Shown here piece after piece: positions 34,261 through 46,049 of a stretch of DNA of 64,000 nucleotides. The translations under genes were made by a program, and so were the position numbers. This DNA comes from Lolium rigidum (taxonomy: Eukaryota > Streptophyta > Magnoliopsida > Poales > Poaceae): NCBI RefSeq assembly GCF_022539505.1, contig NC_061510.1, positions 35,737,047-35,801,046 of the forward strand. The letters are read 5' to 3'. Numbering within the stretch: position 1 is the stretch's first letter; the number at the start of each line of letters is the position of its first letter. The notes under the pieces were generated by a model. That model saw only the letters and a program-made list of their open reading frames with translations. It had not been told where the DNA came from and searched no databases.

Positions 34261-35445
34261 CAGAATACATCCAGCGCTTCAGGAATCTTAGGAACCGATG
34301 TTATTCGGTTCGTATAACTGAAAAGGAAGCAGTCGAGTTGGCAGTAGCAGGCCTTGCAACACAGCTCAAGGACATGGCCTCCCAAGCAGATTATCCCTCG
34401 CTGGCGCACATGGTTCAGAAACTATCAGCATATGAACAGCGCCACCCCGACCTGTACCAAGACAAGTTCAAACGTGCAGTAGTTATGGTCGATACGGAGG
34501 AGGATGAAGTGCCTGCGGGAGGCCAAGAGATAGCAGTGGCTGAGTGGACTCAGGGGGGAACCCCTGTGGCCTGCAAATGGGTAAAGCCACCGGGGCCGCC
34601 CGAGGGATTTGATTTTGACGTGACCAAGACTGAACAAATCTTCGACCTCCTGCTCAAGGAGAAACAGCTTGACGATTCCTGAAGGTCTCAAGTTCCCCAC
34701 GGCGAAGGAGCTAAACGGAAAGCCGTACTGCAAATTCCACAACTCGCTTTCCCATGCCACCAACGACTGCCGGGTGTGGCGTCGAGCACATCCAAGCGGC
34801 GATAGAGAAGGGGCGGCTAATTTTCAACCAGTACGCCATGAAGGTCGACACCCAACCCTTCCCCGCCGTTAACATGGTAGAAATCATCTACCCTGAAGGT
34901 TGCCAGCCAGGTCCCTCGTTCAGCATCAACATGGTAGGACCTGGAAACCACTCTGGCAAAGAAGGAGATGAGGGCAGCTGCTCTCATAGCAAGGATACAG
35001 AGGAGGCCGCTCCACGCGATCGGCTCCGTCATGATGGCAAGCGCTATGTCACAGAGGGAGAGGTGAAGAATATAAGATATCAGCGACCCCTCTCTGATCA
35101 CCTCCTCAACAAATATGTTAGTCGGTATGACCAACGCCGGCGACCCAATTACGATGATAGAGAAGATCGTTTGGCTAGAGAAGCCAGGAGACATCGTCGG
35201 CAGAATCGCGATGAGGAGGAGCACGAGCGCTATGCCACGGAAGCATCAAGGGAGCAAGACGACAACGCCAGGCATTGGGACTGCCCCTTCTTCAGACACT
35301 GCTGGGATTCAGGAATGAGCCGATTGCCCACAATCGGCAATTGCCCAGAATGCAATCAGAAAAGAAGGAGGCAGCCAACGTGTCTGTGTTCGAGCGCCTA
35401 GGGCCTCTCCCGCCACAAAGCAAACGCGCTGAGTCACCTCGTTGG
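34261..35445 (+). pseudogene. Right-arm gag fragment
   Basis: Starts at the LTR-gag joint. The frames 34257-34682 (EYIQRFRNLRNRC ... FDFDVTKTEQIFDLLLKE) and 34754-35401 (IQAAIEKGRLIFNQ ... HWDCPFFRHCW, GNCPECNQK) encode the second half of the same Gag as element E, in better condition than the copy at 29018. A frame change lies near 34675 (between LDDS and TIPEGLK) and another near 34785. It ends at GTTGGGCA against the right copy of the direct duplication. Confidence 0.78.
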
Positions 35446-36528
35446 GCAAAGAGTTTTTTGGAGCATCAAAATTTGTGCAACATGACTCAAAAAATATCGA
35501 GTTTTTGTGCAACAACTTTGCAAGCACATAGCATTAAGATGTACACGCAACATTTTTTTGTCAGATTTTTTCAACATTATAAAATATTTTTAAAAGCCAT
35601 TTAAAAATCAAGAGCATATGCTCCTGTGAGCAAAATCATCACGTCCAACTTCATTTTTAAATATAAATATTTTCTGAAACAAATGTACGAGAGTACATAA
35701 CTACATATAGATACCTACTGGGTATACGGCCAACTTTTCATTACAATATCTGTTCATCTGTGATCTAGACAAAAATACAAATATGGGAAGCATAATCAAT
35801 ACTTTTTTCAATTGTTTTGTCTTTACCGCCTCAAATACGATAACTGACACATCGGGCTGCTGAGTACGTAGCTACAGCTGTTCTAGCAAATCCTACCGGC
35901 CAGCTGGCCCCGTGTGGGAGTAGCTTATTTATGTGTGTTCTCTACATAGAACATGACCATCCTGGCAAGGTATCCTTCTGAATAGTCATTTTACCCCCTG
36001 AACTCTAGGTAGCAATTAAAATCAATTCAAAAACTTCAATTTTTAATCTAAAAGGACTCTGATAAAATATACGAGCACATATATATGTTTAGTATGTATT
36101 ATTAAATTTACATTGAAATATCTTTTCATGTGTGATCTACACATATAAATGTGGTCATGTGGGAATCATAATTGAGGTTTTTTATTGTGTTTTTAGATCC
36201 ACAATTTTCTGATTTTTGTAACCCCAATACAGCTATTATTTGACAAAAATATAGATGTACGTGTAGAACATATTTGTATATATCCACTGAAAATAATTAG
36301 GATTTTTTAGACATATAAACATTACATTTCGAAATTTAAAACCCCGAGTTCACTGGATATCCGGAGCCAAAACGGTACATTCGGTATCCCACACTTTTAT
36401 TCAACGTCTATATCGAGAACAAGCTAGTACCTGTGACATCTACGGTAATCTTTTTTTGCAATCACTTATTGTGAAAGAGAATGCCATCTATTATATACTA
36501 AAAACAAAATAAGAGTGTTTTAACGGAG
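35446..36528 (+). repeat. Right copy of 1.08-kb direct duplication
   Basis: Nearly identical to 17064-18145 (see there). Here the sequence runs on into the rest of the Helitron, showing that this copy keeps the original right flank, while the left copy keeps the original left flank. Confidence 0.9.
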
Positions 36529-37484
36529 ACACCAGATTAATCCACATAGGCTAAAATTACTAGCTCCGTTGATTGTAATGTAACGGATGATATTAACTGA
36601 CATGTCAAAGTTACGTAAACTATGTCACGTTAAAACATGTACACCTAAAATGGTACGGAGGAGTCTCTCACATTTTAGCCATTACCAAAATGAGTCCGAG
36701 TTATTTACGTAAAAATAAGGCCAGCTCTATCTCAGTTGAAAAAAAAAAGCAACTCTATCTCCTTTTTCTCTTACCATATCAGATTAGAGTCCACGTATCC
36801 ATGCATGGAAACTGAAAAACGTATCAGGTTAAAGCACTGCATGCATCATTTATAAGTGACATAATAAAAAAATGTAACGTGTTGTAGTTGAACTGGCCTC
36901 TCAAATTCTAGAAAATTACATAGGAAGTTGAATTCAAATTGTTCGGATCTTAAGATCTACACATGCCATACTACCAAACTAGCTGAATTCTCCAAACTCG
37001 CGCTGAAAAAAAAAAAGAACGAGCCATGGGAACCCTTAGCTAGAAATTACTATGCGGTAAATGTGGATCCATACAAAAACTTCGACCCAGACGGAACCAA
37101 TATTTCAATGTGTTAGCATTAAAGAAGCAACTAGGTTGCTACATGGACCATTCTTCTACATCTATATGTCACACTAAGTCCAAGTCCAAATTTTTAATTT
37201 TACATAACATTTAATATCATGTAAAACAAAACACCTGGTAAATTTACATTATTTATAAGTTACCTAACAATTGCTCACCAAATAAAGATAATTAAATATG
37301 GTCTCTCCAGATTATATTTATTTAGTGGGAATTGAAACTACAAAATGTATTATCTTTCATGAAATATAAATATAAGAAAATCATAATTTATTTCCATCAT
37401 AATCTGAACACAGTAAAGACAATGAACATCCCTCTAAGAAAAATAAAGATGATACCCTCGCAATTGCGAGGGCCACTATGCTAG
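36487..37484 (+). mobile_element. Non-autonomous Helitron, 998 bp
   Basis: The 5' end is TCTATTATATACTAAAAAC, preceded by A. The 3' end is a perfect 18-bp palindrome CCCTCGCAATTGCGAGGG (37455-37472), an 8-base spacer and CTAG, followed by T. This is the Helitron signature (insertion between A and T, 3' hairpin, CTRR end). No Rep/helicase or captured gene is recognisable inside. Its first 42 bases also lie at 18104-18145 as part of the direct duplication. Confidence 0.85.
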
Positions 37485-38454
37485 TTGGTATAAAGATAAC
37501 ATGGATTTGATCAAATTTTTACAATGTAATTTTTGACCAATCTGCAATCCAAATATATATAGAAGGAAAAAACCCGATGAAACAACTTCCTGAAACAGAA
37601 GAATAGCAACAAACCATTCTCTCGATCTTGTTGAGTATATCATGATGTTGTCTAACACCAAGGAAAACTAGGAAAGGTGGAGCTTATTTTAGCAAACTCG
37701 CAATACTGTTGATCGACATCTAGAGGACCTTGCCAAACAAATAAGCGAAAAATAAGAGAGCCTGGGCAATAGATAAGTATCAGTACACATGCTTCTGTGG
37801 GATAATTCAAATGCTGAACCTTCAAAAAATCTGGAAGCAAATGTCACCTGGGATCATCTCAAGAAGCAGGAAAACAAAAATAAATCTTGTTAGGAGAATT
37901 GAGCAGAAACAAATCAAGCATTCCCGCAGAGTTCACATGGACCGTATCAAAAGTTAGTGTATTTTAAAAGTCCGTATTCAAGCACCATCGCAAGACATGC
38001 ATGACGAGACGACTGCATGATAGATTTGGATTTCACTGTATTTTTCGATAAAGGGCGCTTTACACAGGTTTGGAATACACTTGAGTGGTATAATGCACGT
38101 GATTTGCAATGAGAAACAAACCGTTACATGTATATTTGGTATGGTAGCACTACAAACTGTTACACGAGGGAAATGAAACACCCTTTGTAAGTATTGAAGA
38201 TTTGTTCTTTTAACATTCCGTGTTCTCTTCTTGTACAAACAAGGAATTTTGCATAGCATTCATATGAGCATAATTAATGATCTCTTGACTTGATATCCCC
38301 ACTGAGGCGAAATATCCAAGATCCACAATATTATGTCTTGATACAGTTTGCAGAAAAGCATTTCTTACACCTTAGACAGTACTACTAGAAAGAACTATCA
38401 TACTCGCTTCCAAGCCCACGCTCATACAGCACGCGCGCGGCTGCTCCTTGCTCA
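37485..38454. other. Unassigned stretch downstream of the RING-H2 gene
   Basis: AT-rich DNA without a recognisable transposon or gene. It would contain the 3' untranslated part of the RING-H2 gene. No clear polyadenylation site can be chosen. Confidence 0.35.
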
Positions 38455-38907
38455 TCATGCGTCGTTTCCAGTGAAGCCGGCTTGGCCATGTGCCGCCTGC
38501 TCATTCAGCACTCGCTGCTCGTCCTCGGAGGGCAGCTGGAAGCGGCAGCACGGGCAGCTTCCGCTGATCCGGAGCCAGCGGAAGATACAGTGCCGATGGA
38601 AGGAGTGCGAGCACGGCATCCTCCTGAGGTCGTCGTCCTCCTCGAAATCCGCAAGGCACACCGCGCAGACAAGCTCCCTCCTCTCGGCGGCAGCCGGCAC
38701 ACGGAGACCCATGATGGCCTCAGTGGAGGCTGGGTCGACGGTGAACAGACATCCAGCTCGCTCGTGCCAGTGCGCGTCGCTGGATGCACGAGCGACGGCC
38801 GCCGATCTCGAGAAGAATGGCCCAGCACGCTGTCTGCTACGAGGCTCGAAGGTCCTCTCAACATACTCAGGTATTATTAAAGGCGGCAATGACATGGGAC
38901 GCTGCAT
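38455..38907 (-). CDS. RING-H2 finger protein, probable E3 ubiquitin ligase
   Basis: The 150-residue frame has no intron. Residues 81-121 form a canonical RING-H2 domain: Cys81, Cys84, Cys99, His101, His104, Cys107, Cys118, Cys121, with Trp111 at the place needed for binding an E2 enzyme (CIFRWL). The N-terminal 75 residues carry no clear domain and no membrane helix, so it is not a typical ATL protein. After the RING only 29 residues follow. RING-H2 proteins transfer ubiquitin from an E2 to a target; the target is unknown. The ATG at 38907 is chosen because a TATA box lies about 140 bp upstream; Met5 is an alternative start. It is the one gene in the window that does not look transposon-derived. 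Confidence 0.8.
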   Translation of the reverse strand: MQRPMSLPPLIIPEYVERTFEPRSRQRAGPFFSRSAAVARASSDAHWHERAGCLFTVDPASTEAIMGLRVPAAAERRELVCAVCLADFEEDDDLRRMPCSHSFHRHCIFRWLRISGSCPCCRFQLPSEDEQRVLNEQAAHGQAGFTGNDA

Positions 38908-39040
38908 TTTCGCAACCGCGAGACAAGCTAAGGCTGGAGGCCGGCTCGCAACCTCGAGACAAGCTCAAGGCTAAAGGATGGTACGAGGAGGAGGGCGATC
39001 AGCTGAGATGGTTGTGGGAGAAGAAAGAAAGAATCCTGGC

Positions 39041-39050
39041 TTATTTATAT
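39041..39050 (-). promoter_or_regulatory. TATA box of the RING-H2 gene
   Basis: The minus strand reads CCATATAAATAAGCC, about 140 bp before the ATG. The leader between them holds an imperfect duplication of AGCTTGTCTCG(A/C)GGTTGCG (38914-38970). Confidence 0.6.
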
Positions 39051-39955
39051 GGCTGCCTCTTGTTCCCACTTGTCCACTTGCACTCGGCCGTTACACAGAA
39101 CCGACAAGGAGCCTATGCATGTTGCAGTTCTGGCTACCGCGTGTGACTCATGGCATGGCTAAGGCCGCCGGACTCATTAACAGCTGCAATGCAATCTCAT
39201 TTCTGAAACAAAATAAATAAGCCAACGTTTCAAGAAAAAAGGGGAATCCTTTGCTATTTTTATGGTGAAATACAACAAGGGAGGAACGGTCTTTCGTGAC
39301 TTGCAAAACTTTGCCGATGCTGGCTAAAAAAAGTTGGCCTCCATGGAAAGCACCCGAGTCTCGCCATCGTCTGTTCCCCGCGTTGCCGAGAGCGCAGTGT
39401 TCATAGGCCTAACAGGCGGCTATCCCTGCACGCGTTGCCGTGCTTCTCGCTGCTGAGCGTCACGCGACGGTTTCGCCCTACGCGGCGTTCTTGCTTCCTC
39501 TCATCGACAGGTGAAGGGTGTCCACAGGGCACATGCTAGGGTCCTCGGCATGTGTCACCCACTGGCTCGGCTCGATCTATTCACGGTGTGAATGTGATGC
39601 CACCGCTTGCTCTCGCTCATCTAGACTTTGACTCTCGAGGCCGAGTGGCTGCACCGGTGGCATTTACGGACACATCTCGGATCACTGATTTCATGTAACA
39701 ACTTGGTTATAATGATCATGTAAAGTACATGCCGTGTTGGCTGGAAAGGATCTTGACACAAGACTCCAGACACATTGTGCATGATTGAAATTATTACAAG
39801 GTTTCAGTATTTTTAGATGTTTGTGAACCACAAGGATATGCAATTTGACACTGGAAAATATGGATGATGTTGTTATTAGTTGTTCCCCTGTTCTGTTTGC
39901 TGTGTTGATCCCTAAATCTGGCAGTTGTAGTTTCTCTCCACCCCACTCCCCCAAT
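39051..39955. other. Upstream region of the RING-H2 gene, otherwise unassigned
   Basis: Moderately GC-rich between 39340 and 39690, without a recognisable gene or transposon terminus. Part may be promoter DNA of the RING-H2 gene. Confidence 0.3.
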
Positions 39956-39963
39956 CGCTCGTT

Positions 39964-40700
39964 GTGCCCCCCTTCCCCAACCACAAGGATTTAGAGAAAC
40001 TTGATAAGACTCACAAGGATTTGGATAGTAAATTCTCTACCCTTACCAAGTCTCATGAGCAACATCAAATTCATCTAGCTAAAAATGATATGCTTAGTTC
40101 TTCTACTCCTTCTTGTGATCATACAAATGTTATTGAGGAGAATACCAGGTTGAAGGCCAAGCTTACTAAGTCCTTCCCTCCCCAAGGTGACAAAAATTTG
40201 GATGATCTTTTGAGCAATTCAAGGTCAAACAATGGGAATGAGGAACTTGGATTTGGGTCAAAATCAAACAAGAAGAACAAGAACAACAACAACAACAATA
40301 ACAACAAGAAGAAGGCCAGGCCCACACATGCAAAGAATAATGTATGGGTGGTGATGTCACTAGGGACAATACCACCCATGATAATTTTGCGGGAAACTCT
40401 AACCCTCATTATGTGCTATTTCGTGATTACTATGGAGATTTGTTTATGCTAGATATGTTGGCTCATATGATGGTTATGTTTCTTGGTCTATTTGGGTCCC
40501 AAAGGCCCTTGTTACTAACAAAAGAGGACCCATTAGAAAATGAGTACCTAAATCAAAGAATTGATCTTATGTAGGACTATGCCGCCGGAGGGTCAAAATG
40601 AGTGCTTTATAGTGGATGCACAAGTCATATGACCGACGGCAAGGACCTCGTGAAGGAGTTGAGGCCTAATATGAACAAGATAACCGTTACCTTCTGATAT
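39964..40700 (+). pseudogene. Copia gag C-terminal and protease remnant
   Basis: The frame 39964-40452 has the coiled region typical of Copia Gag (LDKTHKDLDSKFSTLTKSHEQ) and an Asn/Lys-rich stretch (SNKKNKNNNNNNNNKKK) encoded by AAC/AAG repeats. After frame changes, about 40590-40690 reads VDAQVI/SGCTSHMTDGKDLVKEL, the aspartic protease active-site region, although the catalytic Asp codon is not intact in this frame. It cannot produce a working polyprotein. Confidence 0.7.
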
Positions 40701-40800
40701 GGATATACCGGCCTCGTACACTAGGACAACCATTGATATGATGATTAAGTCTAAGGTTGTACCAGTATTTTATCATAGTCTTGTTATTAGGAAATAATAA

Positions 40801-41225
40801 TGTAGCCAAGTCATATGGTGGGCCAAATTAGGATTATTAGTGTGTCCGTTGGGATTTGACCTGTCCAACCCAACTAGGGCTAGGCCCATAGTGGGGCGCC
40901 CCAGCCCAATAGGGGCTGGCCGGCCACCCTCCCCCTCATATAAGGAGGTGGGGCGGCTAGGGTTAGGTTTAGTCTAGTTTTGATTCAGATCATGTAGAAC
41001 CTTGGGTTCCAGATATCACCATGCCTGCGGGGTTGGCTCCATGACGGCTTCTCGGACGTTCGTCTAGTTATCCAATAAAGATGTGTGAGTTCTTGAGTTG
41101 TCAAGAGTAATCATATGTGCTTGAGTATCCTTGAATCTGTCAAGGGAGTTTAAGATCTATCGGTCCTATGGATCATCAAGGTGCATCGTGAAAGATCGGA
41201 AAAACCAGTCCTCATCACCTTCGGT
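40801..41225 (+). repeat. Possible solo LTR inserted in the Copia remnant
   Basis: Copia protease-to-integrase sequence is interrupted between about 40795 and 41225. The insert begins TGTAGCCAAGTC, has a CATATAAGGAGGTGG TATA region at 40937-40950 and a leader with an AATAAAG signal (41073-41079), like a short LTR. The exact right end and the target duplication (AATAA on the left) could not be confirmed. Confidence 0.4.
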
Positions 41226-42370
41226 GACATCTCATAATACAAGGTGTTGAGTCTTGGCAAGGTTGTGGTTACAATTTATTGTTCGGTCATGCTTGTCAAA
41301 ACTCTTGTGGACGTCATGCTTGTCAAGACTCTTGGTTACAATTTATTGTTCGGTCTTGCTCTAGGAAATATGTGTTTCGCCGTCTTTATTGATACTGATA
41401 TTGTGGTTCTCTTGTGGAGCTAGACTCTAAAAGTTACTTTCGTTGTGTATGTCGAGAATAACTGTATGTGGTGGACTTCTTCGGAAAAACCACTACAAGT
41501 GTGATGCACTTCTTCGGAAAGGCGAATGAGGGTTGGTTGTGGCATCGTCGCTTGGCCCATGTCAGCATGAGAACTTGGAAAGTCTTCACAAGGGAAACCA
41601 TATTGTGGGACTAAAGGACAATGTTTATTTTGCCAAAGATCATGTTTGTAGAGCTTGTATTGAAGGAAAAATGCATGATTCTCCGCATCCAAGCAAGACC
41701 ATCATCTCTTCCAAGAGAATCTTAGAGCTCCTTCACGTGGACCTTTTTGGTCCCACTACTCATGCATGTCTTGGTGCAAAGAAACATTGCTTGGTGATTC
41801 TTGATAATTATTCAAGATATACTTGGGTTTATTTCTTCGAGATGAAATATGAGACTCAACAAACCTTCATCAACTTTGCCAATGAAGTGCAATGCCAACA
41901 CAAACTTATCATATTGGCAATAACAAGTGATAACGGCTTCGAGTTCAAGAATTACACTCTCAATGAATTCCTTAGTGTTGAAGGGAGACATCAATATTCC
42001 GCCGCATACACCCCTCAATAAAATGATGTTGCGGAGAGGAAGAACCAGACACTCATGGATATGGCAAGGTCTATGTTGGAGGACTACAAATCTCGGTACA
42101 ACTTTTGAGCCGAAGCCATCTCCACCGCATGTTATTCTTCAAACCGACTCTATCTCTGCAAAGGATTGAACAAGACTCCTTATGAAATCCTCTCCGGACA
42201 CAAGCCTAATATCTCCTACTTCAAGGTGTTCGGTTGTAAGTGTTTTTATAAAATCAAATGAGTTAAGTTGTCTAAATTTCAACCTAAAGTTTGGAGGGTA
42301 TATTTGTTGGTTATGGTGCCGAATCCCACACTTATAGAGAGTCTTTGACAATGCCTCTGGGTGTGTCATT
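41226..42370 (+). pseudogene. Copia GAG-pre-integrase and integrase, with stops
   Basis: From 41300 the frames read DVMLVKTLGYNLL, then WLWHRRLAHVSM and CRACIEGKMHDS (the HHCC zinc region). They continue with the catalytic core: DLFGPTTH (first Asp), TSDNGFEFKN (second Asp), VAERKNQTLMDMARS (Glu). Further stretches (KTPYEILSGHKP, YFKVFGCKCF) follow. An in-frame stop replaces Gln in the TPQ-N motif near 42019, and more stops lie at 42105 and 42260. The family inserts Copia DNA in the nucleus; this copy is dead. Confidence 0.85.
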
Positions 42371-42422
42371 GAATCTTGTAGTGTGGTGTTGATGACGGTT
42401 AACTACAATGCCAAAAATATTT

Positions 42423-44103
42423 TGATACGTTGGAAATCCAAGTGCAGAGTGTTGTGTCAACAGAGTATTTTCTCCGCAAGGGTGACTCGATGGTTTATAT
42501 CGAATTTTCCAGGAACAGAGCAAAGAGTATTCTCTTCTCTCTTATAGCAATCCTGCAAGTAAAATAAAAGTCTTGTGTCCCCAACTCCACCATGTGGTTG
42601 TCAAAAGCACAAGGTTTCAAGTAAGTAATAAAAACACAAGTAAAAATAAAGCGAGTAAATCTAGATAAAATATAGTAAATAAGTAAAAAAATTAAAAGGG
42701 GTTGATTGTTTTTTGTGTTTTGGATGCAAATAAGAAAGATAAATATTTTTGTATTTTCTGATTACAATAGTGCAATAAAGAAAAACAAGATAAACGTAAG
42801 AGTAAGATAAAGGTGTTTCTTATGATAAAAAGTGGATCAGGGTTCATGGGTTCACTTGACTATTCTCACTTTTAAGTTGTGGAGGCCAAATAATATTTAA
42901 TCAATGAGATATGACGATGCAAATAATAACTTGAGTAAGATACGCAATCATATGTGCATCACCGCCTAACGTAGAGATGATGCAACACATCTCTCTTATA
43001 CTCCACAAGAAAAAGAAAACTCCATGCAATCTTGTATTAAGAATTAACAGAGCATAGCCATTATTACTTTGACATGATGTATGAATATAAAATATGCTAC
43101 CTTGACCAAACAAGATCATCACTTTTGTCACGTGACGAACATAACACATGCATTCACTTAATACCTAGTGAGGTAGGAAAAGAAAAGGCAAAGCCATAAT
43201 AGATCATGGATTTGTTGTCACTATTCAATCACTAAAATCATGCTATTCCATCTAACACACACATCACCCCACACATGATCTTGCATGGATGTTGGATCAG
43301 AACAAAATTAAGAATGGGGTACATAATATTGCATCTATCAATACATCTTACACATAATACGATAAGATCTCATAGCACAATATCATAGAATAAGGATCCA
43401 CCACATATGTATTACAAATATGACCATAATCATGTGAGGCGGCTCATAGACTAAGAACTATGAAGAACATGAGAGAAATAGATCAAGCCACTTCCACAAA
43501 CCCGTAGTACAGAGGTGAACTACTCCCCCTTGATCATGGTGATGACGATGACGCCATTGGAGAAGGTGGAGATCCCCTGGCGGTGATCCCGGTGGAGTTT
43601 CCCCCTCCAATCTTCTCTGTTGCAGCCTTTATTTTCGTGTTTCTGTCTTCTGCAGCGCTCTCCTCCCAAGAACTCTTCGGGGCCATATATATTGTTATTT
43701 TTAGGTCAAAATACGTCGGTGGGTGAAAGAATCAGGTCAATTGGATGATCGACAGTCGAAAGAGCATGGGTGGTGCACCCTACATGTTTGGGTGTGCGCC
43801 ACCTGTTCTCTTTTGGGCCTTAGGCCCATCCAGGCCTCCTCAAAAGTTCCGGGGTGCTTCTCCCGATGAAAAAGGGACGCTAAAAAATCCCAGGTCAATT
43901 TGACTCCGTATAGGTCTCTGAAAGTGGAAAATACACAAAACAGGGTTTTCCTGTCTGCAGAGTTATAAACCATATAAATGAGATCATTGGTAAATCCTCA
44001 TAAATCAATGTAAAACGTGGTAAGAATATCATATACGTTGAAAATATGTGGTAATTCAATATGATAAAAGGAGAAAATTCATGTATGTATTTTACATGCA
44101 TCA
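42423..44103 (-). repeat. E4 3' LTR
   Basis: 1681 bp, TG...CA on the minus strand. It includes the GAGTAGTTCACCTC motif also present in the LTRs of E2/E3 (GTGAGTAGTTCACC), and poly-T/A-rich stretches. Upstream of it is a hairpin TATGCTCG-TCC-CGAGCATA (44122-44140). Confidence 0.75.
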
Positions 44104-46049
44104 ACATCCCCAAGCTTAACCTATGCTCGTCCCGAGCATAAAGGTGATAAAACTAACATAAACTTTGAAATTTATTATATATAATTTCTAAATAATCATG
44201 CAAAGTATCACAAGGTTCAGTCAATAAAGAATAACAACAAATAATATGAACTCATCAAGTGATAGCTCTTACATTCTACAAAGCATGCATACTAGTAAAT
44301 AGCATTGTAAGAAACATGAATGATAAGCAATATGAGGCATGCTTAGGAGAATCCTATAGAATTTTTGAAAGACTCTTTATCCTCTCTTTTCATGAATATT
44401 TCTTTTGAATCTTGAACACAAGAAAGTAAGTAGGGAATGTATGTGCTAAACCTCCAACAAAATAAAAAGTAGAGAGAATAAAACAAGGTTTTGAGATATG
44501 CAATCCATGTAAATAATAATAATAAGGATGTGGTACCAAGTATCTTATGTATGAAGATATCTATGTTTCATGAGTTTGACCTATTATGAGTAAGTGTTGC
44601 CTCATTTTCTTGAATGCTAAGGACTACACCTCCTGTTTCTCAACTCTGGGTTACCATGACTTTTCAAGATACATGTTTCAACCAAGTATCCCAATGGGGT
44701 ACCTTCATGCCGCCTGTACAAAGGACCAAAGGAGATGGATATCTTAATTATAGTCCATCCATACCGTTACAACATGAATAATAGACGTTCAACATCCTCT
44801 CTAACTCTCTCTCACTTTTTTCTCCAATGTTTTTCTTTTCTTTTCTTTTTCCACTCTTTTTTCATATCTCTTTTATTTTACCTTTTTTACTCTTCCTATT
44901 GAGGATGCTCGTCGCTGAAACTTTCACCATGATTAAGCATGTCTTCGATTAGCGGCACATTTCTCTTCTCTAACAATGCATGCATACTTACTCTTGATAA
45001 CCTCTACTTATTCCACAAGAGATAGCCATAAAAAATAAAAGAAATGATGATCAACGTAGGGTGCAATACCCTGATGGTGCAATGTTGAAAGACTTCCCCA
45101 GTAAGCGTAGTTACGGCCTAGCTCATTACTCATAATCAGTCAAACCCACAACATGCATAGTGGTATTTTCCTTCCAAACCTTACTTTTTATGAACTTTAA
45201 ATTACATAAAAAAGATATTTTGAAAAGGTTAGAGGCATAAAACACACATTATACTTGGAATAGAAAGTGATATATAGGTAGGTACGATATACATTGGATT
45301 TGAGTTGAGCTTGGAAACATGTCTGTGCTTGTGTAAGAATTCAAATCTTTTGGCTAGCAAGAGGTCTAAAAGCATGCAATATTATCCATAGACTATTCAT
45401 TCATCATAAAACAATGATACTTAAAATTAAAAATCTATGTATACTATCAAGAAGTAGTACTTAATAAGGCACATAACAAATCATCACTCAATAAAGCATG
45501 TGAAACTAGAAATACTATACACACGATAAATTTTAGCTTTTAGGTTTTCCTCCTTTTCTTTTATAATTTTGCAACTTAATTTTCTTTGAACATTCAGAGA
45601 TAGAGAGTTTGATCCAGTATATCATGCATATGAATTATGAACACTCAATATGAAGGTCCTTTCATTTTTAAAACAAAACTATACACAAATAAAACAAGGA
45701 CACTTCAAGTTTTTGCGAAAATTCTATATTGCTAAAAAAAGAGTTTAGAGGTGCTCAAAGTAGGAGTTTTAGAACGAGTCCAGTGGGGTGTCATGGGCAT
45801 CTCCAACTTTTTTTCCCATTCTTTTCTATGGGGTGACATTAGAGGTACAAAGCAATCATGCTTTCTATTCATTCTAGATAGAACATAATTTTCTATTCAT
45901 TCTAGCATATCAAAACTTCTAAGTAAAAATCATTTTGATACTCAAAAGAATGGATCTAACATCGAAAGGCAGAATTTGTCCAGAAGTTTTGCTGCAGCAA
46001 AATTGAATTTTTGGCACAACTTAGACGCATCAGAAATTTTACCGGCCAA
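44104..46049 (-). other. E4 non-coding tail
   Basis: No gene found. It contains stretches that match in kind, and loosely in sequence, the tail of E2 (for example TTTGTACAGGCGGCATGAAGGTACCCC on the minus strand, compared in short pieces with 25185-25210). A poly-pyrimidine run lies at 44815-44890. Confidence 0.55.

Larger units (their letters stand above)
18146..35445. mobile_element. 17.3-kb composite block with 2.3-kb inverted arms
   Basis: The block lies between the two copies of the 1.08-kb duplication. Its left arm (about 18244-20570) is the reverse complement of its right arm (33122-35447). Each arm holds a deleted gag, an LTR missing its last part, a polypurine tract and the region upstream of the antisense ORF. 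Between the arms are a piece of LTR-X, the nested element E2 and the long part of element E. Both arms have the same LTR-to-gag deletion junction (19430/19431 and 34260/34261), so one arm was copied from the other or both came from one deleted parent. Confidence 0.8.
39960..42422 (+). mobile_element. Copia retrotransposon remnant (gag to integrase)
   Basis: The parts come in Copia order: gag, protease, GAG-pre-integrase, integrase. LTRs, reverse transcriptase and RNase H are absent. It is cut at 42422 by the LTR of E4, and its protease region is split by an LTR-like insertion (40801-41225). Confidence 0.8.
42423..46049 (-). mobile_element. E4: Gypsy-type element, 3' LTR and non-coding tail
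   Basis: On the minus strand a non-coding tail (46049-44104) leads to the polypurine tract AAGCTTGGGGATGT, then to the LTR starting TGATGCATG at 44103 and ending ACGTATCA at 42423. The layout is that of E1 and E2, but the sequences differ, so this is a related family. No ORF of a known retroelement domain is present. The tail ends at the Helitron at 46050, and the 5' half of the element is not seen. Confidence 0.75.

Noticed and set aside
40218..40320. Asn/Lys repeat as a novel protein
   Set aside because: It is the charged repeat part of the Copia gag, produced by AAC/AAG expansion.
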